NCBI RefSeq assembly: GCF_036636695.1
Contig: NZ_JAVWNW010000002.1
Length of the DNA: 64,000 nucleotides
DNA from: Anaerorhabdus sp036636695
GTDB taxonomy: Bacteria > Bacillota_I > Bacilli_A > Erysipelotrichales > Erysipelotrichaceae
Direction: 5' to 3' (one strand)
The translations under genes were made by a program, and so were the position numbers. The notes beneath the pieces were generated by a model. That model ran no database searches. It had not been told where the DNA came from and was given only the letters and a program-made list of their open reading frames with translations. Within the stretch, counting starts at the first letter, position 1; every line of letters begins with the position of its first letter. This document shows positions 56,651 through 64,000 of this stretch, in pieces.

Positions 56651-59600
56651 ATGATGAAGAGTAAATTAGAAAGGTTACTAAAAGCAGTATTGGCATTTGT
56701 AATGGCAATAACATTAACAAGTGGTTTTCAAGGGGTTAACGCAGAAGAAGGAGAGAATCCAATTATTCCTTCTGAGGATAATAGTGAAATTTACTATAAC
56801 GTAAATTTTATTTATTTCGAAAATAATATTGAAGTAAATTTAGAGCAACAAGTAAAGGCCGGAGAAGATGCTATAGCTCCTATAGTTGATGTTAGAGAAG
56901 GGTATAGTTTTGCCGGATGGGATAAGGATATAAAAAACATTACTCAAGATATAACAATTACAGCGTTATATACTAAGTTAGAAAAGTACACTATAACTGT
57001 AAATTATTTATTTAGTGATGGTTCTTTAGCGAGTGAACCATATATATATGAAAATTCATTAAATACTCCATTTTCTGAAAGAATTACATCACCTATAGTT
57101 GATGGATTTGTGGCAGATAAATTATTTGTTGATGTAAATATAGATGGTAGTAGTAACTTTGTTGAAAATGTAATATATTCAGGATCAAATAAAAAATATA
57201 CAGTTCGACATTTACAAGAAAAAATAGATGGGACAGGTTATGACTTAATCGGTTCTGAAGATATAAATGGCACCGTAGGCTTATCAACTTTGGCAAAGGC
57301 AAAAGATTACGAAGGTTTTATAGCTCAGCCCGTCAATAACTATAAATTACCATCAAATGAAGATACAATTATTGATATAAAGTATGATAGATTATCATAC
57401 GTAATTACATTTGATACAAAGGGTGGAACATATATAGATCCAGTTACATATAAATATGGGGAAGCAGTAGCAACTCCAATTAATCCAACAAAGTTTGGGT
57501 ATAATTTTGGTGGATGGAGTAATTTACCAATAACGATGCCTGCGAGTGATTTGACGGTCACAGTAAATGAATGGACTCAAAAAGACAGCGCTAGTTATTC
57601 TGTGGTTTATTGGCAACAAAAGGTAACCTTAGATGGATATGATTATGTTGAATCATATTCGAATACAGGTGTAGTAGGAACAACTATAAATTATCAAGCG
57701 AATACATATGAAGGGTTTACTTTAAATACAGGAAAATCAAGTGAACAAATTAAAATAACAAATGATGGAAAAGCAGTTAAAAATGTTTATTATGATAGAA
57801 ATGTATATACAATAAATTTTTATCTCAAAAGCAATGGTAGATGGCAAGAGAATAAAGACATGCGAATTACTGCAGTTTTTGGTGCGGATGTTTCTGAAAA
57901 GTGGCTACTAAATAATAAAAACTATCTTTGGGCTACTGGACCTAATTCAATAATTTCATATACTTTAGTTATGAACATGCCTAGTAAAAGTTTTGATGTT
58001 TACGGTAAATTAAAAGAAGGAACGGGGCAAGTAATCTATTACGGTGAGAAATTGAATTATGTTAATGAAACAGATCGTTATTATGAATTATCAAGACTAT
58101 CCAACATTTCTTTTGGCTATTTAACAGAAGAAGATAAAATGCCTATAACTGGATTTACTTTTGACAGTTGGCAAAAGTATCCCAATAATAATGGTATTGC
58201 ATGGTTAAAATACAGTAGAAACACATATAGGATTGATTATCGTAATGTAAAGAATGTAGAGTCAAGTAATTTGAAATATGAAGCATCTATGAAAAATGTG
58301 AATAAGCAAGTTACTTCTCAAAATATTCCAGATGGAATTGATAATGATTACATATTCGATGGCTGGTATTATTCAAGCGATTTTGCAGAAAGCACTAAAG
58401 TTAATTGGAATGAAAATATGCCTGCAAAGAATTTAATATTATATGCAAAATGGAAAGCACCAATCTATGAAGTTACATTTGAAACTAACAGTTCAACAGT
58501 TTTAGATTCATTAAAAGTTGAAAAAAATACATCAATAAGTCAAATGCCGGAAAATCCACAAAAGGATGGATATATTTTTGGTGGTTGGTATACTAATGCC
58601 AATTTAACGAATAAATATGTTGAAGGACAATTGATAATCTCAAATATAAAACTCTATGCTAAATGGATATCCACTGAAGCAAAATATACGTATAAAGTTA
58701 ATTATGTTGATGAGAATAATGCGACTATAGCAGAAAGTGATATCTTCGAAGGAAAAGCTAATAATATTATTACGGTATTTACAAAAGCGATAAATGGATA
58801 TTTACCTATAACAAGTCATCAAGTTGTGAACTTAAATATGAACAATAAGGAATTAACTTTTGTTTATAAAAAAGTTAATGAAATAACATATACAATTAAT
58901 TATGTATATATTGATGAAAATGGTAAAGAAACTAATATCATAGAACCAATTAAGATAAATTCGGTTAATCGAGCAATTGTTGCGATATGTAAATCATTTC
59001 AAGGGTATGTAATTAAATCCCCTAGTGCCACAGTAATTACATATCAAAATCCAACATATAAATTTATATATGAAAAAATTAATAAAGTATCATATAAAGT
59101 TAACCACATCAAAAATACAGCAAATGGAATTCAAGAAATAGAAACTGAAACATTGTATGGAAATGTTGGAGAAACAGTTTTTGGTATACCTAAAACTTAT
59201 GCAGGCTATAAAGCTATCACTAGTGTTCAAAATTTAAAAGGTGTTGTTAAATCGAATGGTGAACTCTCAATAAATATTAATTATAATTTAATATTATCAT
59301 TGAAATATTATTCAGACGACAATAAAAACTCAACATTTATCCCAAATATTAATGATAATAATCAGTATTTTGAAGGAAATAAGGTAGTAGTTGCTGGTGA
59401 TAATACTCATAAGCTAGATGGAACTCTAAATTATGTTTTACAAGGATGGACAACAAAAGATGTAGTAAATAATTCAGAGAATTTAGTAAATAAGTTATCA
59501 GAATTAATTAATATTAAAAACAGTGAATATTTTGTATCTTTTGGAGATACTTTAACGTTTGAAAATAATGATATAGAATTATACGCGGTATGGGCGCCAA

Positions 59601-61111
59601 GTAATATTCTAGATAATTATTCAATTATTACTTCAGTAATTGATAAAGATGGTAATTCAAATATGAATGGTTCAATTACTCCATCGATTAATGATATATT
59701 TTATGGAGAAGACAATAAAGTTATCAATTATTCGGCTAATTCGGGTTATAAAATTACAGAAATACTTGTAGATGGTGTATCAGTACAAACTACTAATCCA
59801 AGTTTTTATGAATTTGATAATATAATTGAAAATCATACTGTTGTGATAGTTGTTGAAAAGGATTTAGCCCAAACAAAAGATATCAAGTACACAGTTGAAC
59901 ACACAATTAATGGAACAGTGCAAGAAGTAGATGACGAAACAATTACAGTTTGGGTAAATGAAACTGAAGGAACACCTAATGCAATTAAGGTAAAAACTTA
60001 TGTAGGATATAAGGTGGATCAAACTTCATTAGATGCAGTTCCAACAACAGTATCAGAAAATGATGTCATCACAATTAATTATGTAAAAGATGATACACAA
60101 ACAAAAGAAATTGAATACACAGTTGAACACACAATTAATGGAACAGTGCAAGAAGTAGATGATGAAACAATCACAGTTTGGGTAAATGAAACTGAAGGAA
60201 CACCTAATGCAATTAAGGTAAAAACTTATGTAGGATATAAGGTGGATCAAACTTCATTAGATGCAGTTCCAACAACAGTATCAGAAAATGATGTCATCAC
60301 AATTAATTATGTAAAAGATGATACACAAACAAAAGAAATTGAATACACAGTTGAACATTGGCAAGAAGGAAACTCAGCAGCTAGTATTACTACAAAATAT
60401 CAAGAAACTGTTTGGATTAATGCATTAGATGAATTAGCGGTAACAGCTGAATCAATAAAACCACAAACATTTAGTGGATTTAGTTATAGTGGAATTACAC
60501 CAGCAGTAAAAGCAAATGATCTTGTTAAAGATAATACAGTAATTAAGATTTACTACTCAAAGAATTCAACTCCAGTAAATCCACCTTCAACACCAATTCC
60601 AACACCAGAACCAACACCAGAGGTATTTATTCCAATAGTGCCAAACCCAAATCCAGTAAACCCTCAGCCAGAGGTTGTTCCAGATGACAATACTCCTGAA
60701 GTAGTGCCAACTGCAAAACCAACCACTACTCCTGAAACAATTACGGATGAATCAACACCAGAGGTAGTTGGAAGAAGTTGGGCATTAATAAACTTAATAG
60801 CGTCATTAATAGGAGTGTTACTAACCATTGTTCTTCTATTTGCGAAACATGAAAAAGAAGAAGAAAATGAAGAAAATCAAGAAGTGAAAGATGAATTTGA
60901 ACGCAAGCGTATATACAAAGTAATAGGTGTAATTGTTGCGGTAGTTTCAATCATCGTATTCCTTCTAACAGAAAATATTACTCTTCCAATGAAATTAGTT
61001 GATAAGTATACATTATTGATGATAGCCTTCGCTTTAGGAAATATTGTTTGTTTCTACTTTGGTAGAAAATGGCATGAAGTCGAAGACGAAGAAGTTGAAG
61101 AACAAAATTAG
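56651..61111 (+). CDS. Large surface protein with InlB-type and MucBP-like repeats
   Basis: A 1486-residue exported protein. A signal peptide (ends near VNA, residue 31) is followed by many beta-grasp repeats of the InlB-B/Flg_new kind (for example GYSFAGWDKDI and GYIFGGWYTNANL) and MucBP-like units. Two near-identical 76-residue repeats are encoded at 59894-60349, then a Pro/Thr-rich stalk (TPIPTPEPTPE). It ends with three membrane helices and charged cytosolic loops instead of an LPXTG signal. It probably acts as an adhesin. The start at 56651 follows AGGGAGG; the upstream ATG at 56570 is rejected as it would bury the signal peptide. Confidence 0.88.
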   Translation: MMKSKLERLLKAVLAFVMAITLTSGFQGVNAEEGENPIIPSEDNSEIYYNVNFIYFENNIEVNLEQQVKAGEDAIAPIVDVREGYSFAGWDKDIKNITQDITITALYTKLEKYTITVNYLFSDGSLASEPYIYENSLNTPFSERITSPIVDGFVADKLFVDVNIDGSSNFVENVIYSGSNKKYTVRHLQEKIDGTGYDLIGSEDINGTVGLSTLAKAKDYEGFIAQPVNNYKLPSNEDTIIDIKYDRLSYVITFDTKGGTYIDPVTYKYGEAVATPINPTKFGYNFGGWSNLPITMPASDLTVTVNEWTQKDSASYSVVYWQQKVTLDGYDYVESYSNTGVVGTTINYQANTYEGFTLNTGKSSEQIKITNDGKAVKNVYYDRNVYTINFYLKSNGRWQENKDMRITAVFGADVSEKWLLNNKNYLWATGPNSIISYTLVMNMPSKSFDVYGKLKEGTGQVIYYGEKLNYVNETDRYYELSRLSNISFGYLTEEDKMPITGFTFDSWQKYPNNNGIAWLKYSRNTYRIDYRNVKNVESSNLKYEASMKNVNKQVTSQNIPDGIDNDYIFDGWYYSSDFAESTKVNWNENMPAKNLILYAKWKAPIYEVTFETNSSTVLDSLKVEKNTSISQMPENPQKDGYIFGGWYTNANLTNKYVEGQLIISNIKLYAKWISTEAKYTYKVNYVDENNATIAESDIFEGKANNIITVFTKAINGYLPITSHQVVNLNMNNKELTFVYKKVNEITYTINYVYIDENGKETNIIEPIKINSVNRAIVAICKSFQGYVIKSPSATVITYQNPTYKFIYEKINKVSYKVNHIKNTANGIQEIETETLYGNVGETVFGIPKTYAGYKAITSVQNLKGVVKSNGELSININYNLILSLKYYSDDNKNSTFIPNINDNNQYFEGNKVVVAGDNTHKLDGTLNYVLQGWTTKDVVNNSENLVNKLSELINIKNSEYFVSFGDTLTFENNDIELYAVWAPSNILDNYSIITSVIDKDGNSNMNGSITPSINDIFYGEDNKVINYSANSGYKITEILVDGVSVQTTNPSFYEFDNIIENHTVVIVVEKDLAQTKDIKYTVEHTINGTVQEVDDETITVWVNETEGTPNAIKVKTYVGYKVDQTSLDAVPTTVSENDVITINYVKDDTQTKEIEYTVEHTINGTVQEVDDETITVWVNETEGTPNAIKVKTYVGYKVDQTSLDAVPTTVSENDVITINYVKDDTQTKEIEYTVEHWQEGNSAASITTKYQETVWINALDELAVTAESIKPQTFSGFSYSGITPAVKANDLVKDNTVIKIYYSKNSTPVNPPSTPIPTPEPTPEVFIPIVPNPNPVNPQPEVVPDDNTPEVVPTAKPTTTPETITDESTPEVVGRSWALINLIASLIGVLLTIVLLFAKHEKEEENEENQEVKDEFERKRIYKVIGVIVAVVSIIVFLLTENITLPMKLVDKYTLLMIAFALGNIVCFYFGRKWHEVEDEEVEEQN
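59894..60349 (+). repeat. Tandem 228-bp repeat inside the surface protein gene
   Basis: Two head-to-tail copies, 59894-60121 and 60122-60349, each coding for 76 residues starting VEHTINGTVQ. By eye they differ at only two bases, both silent (GAC/GAT and ATT/ATC). A third, diverged unit begins at 60350 with VEHWQEG. The near-identity implies recent duplication or gene conversion. Confidence 0.9.
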
Positions 61112-61140
61112 ATATTTAGCAAAATAATGGTGATTTATGT

Positions 61141-61175
61141 AAATGTGAAGAGTTAATTACTCTTCACATTTACTA
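61141..61175 (+). terminator. Hairpin after the surface protein gene
   Basis: A perfect 13-bp stem AAATGTGAAGAGT / ACTCTTCACATTT with a 5-base loop. The following tract is only moderately T-rich. Confidence 0.7.
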
Positions 61176-61257
61176 TTATATTAATCATTTAATGATTTTA
61201 GACAAAATACTAAAAAGTTTAAATAAATTTATTATAAGAAAAATATAGGAGGGAGAC

Positions 61258-62109
61258 ATGATTTTTACAAAAGAAGAGTTAAGAATATTTATCACAGAAC
61301 AGAATCGGATTTTTGATATTGTTCGATTAGTAGATGTTTCAATGACTAGACAATACACGATTGACAATAATGGGGAATTTATTGAGGCTCCCTATGAATG
61401 CTATAATGTGTGGAATAAAAAGAAAAGATGTGATTGTTGTATTTCATCTAAAGTGCTTTTGTCAAAAAAACAATTCACAAAATTTGAATTTATTGGTGAT
61501 GATATTTACTTTGTAATTGCTTTGTATGTAGAAGTAGAAGGAAATGAATATTCAGTTGAGTTGGTAGCTAAGTTTACAGATGAGACTCTCTTTGCTGCAT
61601 ACGGAAAGGAAGAATTTGCCCGTACGATTCAGTCGTATAACAATAAGATATATAAAGATTCATTGACCAATGCATATAATCGTAGATATTTTGAAGAACA
61701 ATTGAAACAATTACGAGGTATAAATGCAATTGTTGTTTTAGACCTAGATGATTTTAAAAAAATTAATGATACATATGGTCACATTGCGGGAGATGAAGTT
61801 TTAAAAGAAGTGGTAAAAGTTTGTGATAATAACATACGTTCAGTAGATGTAATAGTTAGGTGGGGTGGAGATGAGTTTGTCTTATTATTCTTAGAAATCC
61901 CAGAAAAAATTGTTCAAAATAAATTAGAAATAATTCGCAAATCAATCAATGATATTTATTTTGATAAGTATCAAAACTTAAAAATTCTTGTAAGTATGGG
62001 TTGTGTAGTAACAGAACATGCAACTAATTTTTTTGAAGAGGCTGATCAAGCACTCTATGAAGGTAAGAAGAAGGGTAATTCGATTGTAATTAGGAAAGTT
62101 GACTCATGA
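61258..62109 (+). CDS. Diguanylate cyclase with Cys-containing N-terminal domain
   Basis: A 283-residue soluble protein: an N-terminal PAS-like region (about 1-120) with a cysteine cluster (ECYNVWNKKKRCDCC) and a GGDEF domain (about 130-280) with an intact RWGGDEFVLLF signature and metal-binding VLDLDDFKKIND. It should make cyclic di-GMP from two GTP. The cysteines could bind a metal or react to redox state, making it a candidate redox-tuned cyclase. No RxxD inhibitory site is obvious. AGGAGG precedes the ATG. It is transcribed alone. Confidence 0.9.
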   Translation: MIFTKEELRIFITEQNRIFDIVRLVDVSMTRQYTIDNNGEFIEAPYECYNVWNKKKRCDCCISSKVLLSKKQFTKFEFIGDDIYFVIALYVEVEGNEYSVELVAKFTDETLFAAYGKEEFARTIQSYNNKIYKDSLTNAYNRRYFEEQLKQLRGINAIVVLDLDDFKKINDTYGHIAGDEVLKEVVKVCDNNIRSVDVIVRWGGDEFVLLFLEIPEKIVQNKLEIIRKSINDIYFDKYQNLKILVSMGCVVTEHATNFFEEADQALYEGKKKGNSIVIRKVDS

Positions 62110-62447
62110 AGTTAAATCTATTGGAACTATATTTATTGAGAATGAACTAAGTAGAGAATCAATTATATTAAATTGAAGGAGTAAGAGAGATTAGAAAATA
62201 TATTTACTTTTATGATTTAAACTTAATTATCTCACTGAGATATAGAGTTTAATTGAAAATAAGTCTATTACTTGGATAAGGGCAATAGATTTATTGAAAG
62301 CGTATAGTGTGTTCTAAAAGTTATTTTCTATAGAATAAGTGATTTAAGCAGATATGATAGAGATTATCGAATAATTCTCTTTTGATGGATGCGGAGATTC
62401 ATGTGGTAAAAAAATCCTCAGTCAACTATTCTACACATCTAAATCTT
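62110..62447. other. Intergenic stretch, possible small RNA ending at a strong terminator
   Basis: About 340 bases without a convincing gene, followed by a strong terminator at 62448-62477. No terminator lies directly after the GGDEF gene, so the region may be its long 3' end or hold a separate small RNA. I recognise no known RNA family. Confidence 0.4.
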
Positions 62448-62477
62448 AAGAGAGAGAAAAAATTCTCTCTCTTTTTT
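62448..62477 (+). terminator. Strong terminator after the GGDEF region
   Basis: An 11-bp stem AAGAGAGAGAA / TTCTCTCTCTT with an AAAA loop, followed by T. Confidence 0.85.
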
Positions 62478-62638
62478 AAAGAACTCATGTGTATGCATTG
62501 TGGCTATAACGGGTACTAAAGCGGTAATTAAATTTAAATAAAAAACTTAATAATACTAAAAATCACTGAATTGTTTGAAGTGAGATAGATTTACTTATCT
62601 TACGACAATATAGTAATTAATTTTGAAATGCATCTTAC

Positions 62639-62668
62639 TTGACGGTGACAAACTATCAGCATTATAAT
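62639..62668 (+). promoter_or_regulatory. Promoter of the RclA-like gene
   Basis: TTGACG at 62639 and TATAAT at 62663 with an 18-bp spacer, about 57 bp before the start codon. Confidence 0.7.
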
Positions 62669-62678
62669 TTCAATATAT

Positions 62679-62701
62679 ACTGTAACTATTGTGATTACAG
62701 T
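62679..62701. promoter_or_regulatory. Candidate operator of the RclA-like gene
   Basis: ACTGTAA-N9-TTACAGT, perfect 7-bp arms, starting 10 bp downstream of the -10 box. This is a repressor-type position in the 5' leader. Confidence 0.55.
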
Positions 62702-62724
62702 TTAAGAAGAATAGAGGGACTATT

Positions 62725-64000
62725 ATGAAAAATGCAAATTATGATGCGGTTATTATTGGTTTTGGCAAAGGTGGCAAAACACTAGCAGGGAATTTAGCTA
62801 AGGCAGGAAAGCAAGTAGCTTTAATTGAAAAGGATAAAGGAATGTATGGAGGAACATGTATAAATGTGGGGTGCATCCCTTCAAAATCTTTAATTCATAG
62901 TGCTTCTCAAATACATAATTCTATTGAATTTAAAGATAGTTTAATAGAATATAAAAATGCTGTCGAAGAAAAAAGAGAATTAACGGTAATGCTGCGTAAG
63001 AAGAATTATGACAAATTAGCATCACTTCCAAATGTAACAATCTATGATGGTTTAGCTAGATTTATAGGCCCTTTAGAGATTGAAGTAATTATGAATGAAG
63101 AAACAGTAAAGCTTACAGGTAAGCAAATATTTATTAATACTGGATCAATTTCTAGAGTTCCAGTAATTGAAGGAATTGATAAAGTAAAAGGTGTCTATAC
63201 GAGTTCTGAGTTAATGGACCTAGATACATTGCCAAATAAGTTAACAATCATTGGTGGAGGATATATAGGATTAGAATTTGCGTCATTATATAGTCGTTTT
63301 GGTAGTAAAGTTACCGTAATTCAAGATGGACCAAACTTCTTACCAAAAGAAGATGAAGATATTGCTATGGAAATCAAATCAATTCTTGAAAATCAAGGTA
63401 TTCAATTTTTCTTGAATGCAAAAATTCAAAAGCTAATTGATGGACCGACAGTTGTGTTTGAAAAAGATAGTGTAATTCACGAATTGGAAAGTGATGCTGT
63501 GCTAGTTGCAACAGGTCGCATACCCAATACAAATGATTTGAATTGTGAAGCAGCGGGAGTGGAACTAACATCAAGAGGAGCTATCAAAGTAGATGAACAG
63601 TTAAAAACTACGGCTGAAAATATTTGGGCTATGGGAGATGTAACAGGTGGAGCTCAACATACATATATTTCATTAGATGACTCACGAATCGTATGGGGAC
63701 AACTATCAAATACACAAACTCATACTACTGCAGCTAGGAATAATATTCCCTACAGTGTATTCATTGCAACACCCTATTCACGTGTTGGAATGAATGAAAA
63801 AGAAGCTCGTGATGCCGGTTTAAATATTAAGGTTGCTAAACTCCCAGTGGCTGCAATTCCTAAAGCACAAGTTTTGAAAGCACCGGCAGGTTTATTAAAG
63901 GCAATCATTAATGCAGATACAAATAAGATTCTAGGCATAATGTTGCTAGGAGAAGAATCCTATGAAACAATTAATATAGTTAAACTTGCAATGGACTTAG
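62725..64000 (+). CDS. rclA: RclA-like flavoprotein disulfide reductase, cut by window edge
   Basis: 425 residues are visible and the gene runs off the right edge. It is a pyridine nucleotide-disulfide oxidoreductase: FAD motif IIGFGKGGKTLAG, redox disulfide C45/C50 in GGTCINVGCIPSK, NAD(P)H motif IIGGGYIGLEFAS, second FAD site WAMGDVTGG. The segments QHTYISLDDSRIV, PYSVFIATPYSRVGM and LPVAAIPKAQV closely match E. coli RclA, a copper(II) reductase that protects against reactive chlorine, rather than lipoamide dehydrogenase or mercuric reductase. GAGGG precedes the ATG. Promoter and candidate operator lie upstream. Confidence 0.88.
   Translation, partial: MKNANYDAVIIGFGKGGKTLAGNLAKAGKQVALIEKDKGMYGGTCINVGCIPSKSLIHSASQIHNSIEFKDSLIEYKNAVEEKRELTVMLRKKNYDKLASLPNVTIYDGLARFIGPLEIEVIMNEETVKLTGKQIFINTGSISRVPVIEGIDKVKGVYTSSELMDLDTLPNKLTIIGGGYIGLEFASLYSRFGSKVTVIQDGPNFLPKEDEDIAMEIKSILENQGIQFFLNAKIQKLIDGPTVVFEKDSVIHELESDAVLVATGRIPNTNDLNCEAAGVELTSRGAIKVDEQLKTTAENIWAMGDVTGGAQHTYISLDDSRIVWGQLSNTQTHTTAARNNIPYSVFIATPYSRVGMNEKEARDAGLNIKVAKLPVAAIPKAQVLKAPAGLLKAIINADTNKILGIMLLGEESYETINIVKLAMDL

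Noticed and set aside
1..64000. CRISPR arrays, IS elements or complete prophage
   Set aside because: No regularly spaced repeats, no transposase gene and no phage structural genes were found. Only the integrase relic indicates past mobility.

Overview
The window is AT-rich, mostly tightly packed bacterial DNA. Strong AGGAGG-type ribosome binding sites, TTGACA/TATAAT promoters, T-run terminators, lipobox secretion signals, PTS and ABC sugar systems and UGA used as stop all fit a low-GC member of the Bacillota. Gene content (GH112 phosphorylase, YesM-type kinases, lipoproteins with Thr/Pro linkers, a repeat-rich surface protein with a C-terminal multi-helix anchor instead of LPXTG) suggests a host-associated, probably anaerobic relative of the Erysipelotrichia. 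That placement is inference; no rRNA or marker phylogeny is available.

Layout. 1-4.8 kb: end of an unknown gene broken at an 11-G tract, a radical SAM protein, an FMN-barrel protein, then secG, rnr and smpB. 4.8-9.6 kb: a lactose/cellobiose-family PTS (IIA, IIC and, on a separate transcript, IIB) with a GH4 6-phosphoglycosidase and an RpiR regulator. 9.7-13.6 kb: an AlkD-like protein, a Crp/Fnr regulator divergent from a ferredoxin/cupin/ferredoxin operon, a lytic transglycosylase and rpiB. 13.6-19.3 kb: a MATE pump, then a four-gene overlapping operon (heterodimeric ABC transporter, YgbA-like and DUF454 proteins) behind two copies of an AGTTAG-N6-CTAAC operator. The same operator flanks feoA at 26.4-26.8 kb, which ties both loci into one likely iron regulon. 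19.3-19.6 kb: tRNA-Asn, tRNA-Glu and tRNA-Lys. 19.8-24.8 kb: a methionine sulfoxide repair operon (ccdA, thioredoxin-like lipoprotein, msrAB) with its own two-component system. 25-29 kb: brnQ, feoA, feoB and a small Cys-rich partner. 29-32.8 kb: an envelope operon of small membrane and coiled-coil proteins next to an OmpR-type two-component system; both transcripts carry TTAACA-type direct repeats with an 11-bp period. 33.6-35.8 kb: a Cache-GGDEF-EAL protein.

35.9-55.3 kb is largely a host-glycan sugar region: a GntR-controlled ribose-type ABC importer with NanE and a ROK kinase (probable N-acetylmannosamine use); a phosphoesterase; a second GntR with an ascorbate-type PTS and a SIS isomerase; a HAD phosphatase; an AraC regulator divergent from an ABC importer plus the GH112 lacto-N-biose/galacto-N-biose phosphorylase; a TM2 protein and a sugar nucleotidyltransferase. 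55.3-64 kb: maf, tRNA-Thr with a decayed tyrosine integrase directly beside it, a 1486-residue surface protein with near-identical tandem repeats, a GGDEF cyclase, and the start of an RclA-like flavoprotein cut by the window edge.

The most interesting signals are regulatory: a shared iron-type operator at two loci, a class II Crp/Fnr site exactly 41.5 bp from a predicted transcription start, PhoP-like direct repeats linking a sensor system to an operon encoding an 11-residue-repeat amphipathic protein, a Met-rich linker in the msrAB operon, and an integrase relic at tRNA-Thr.
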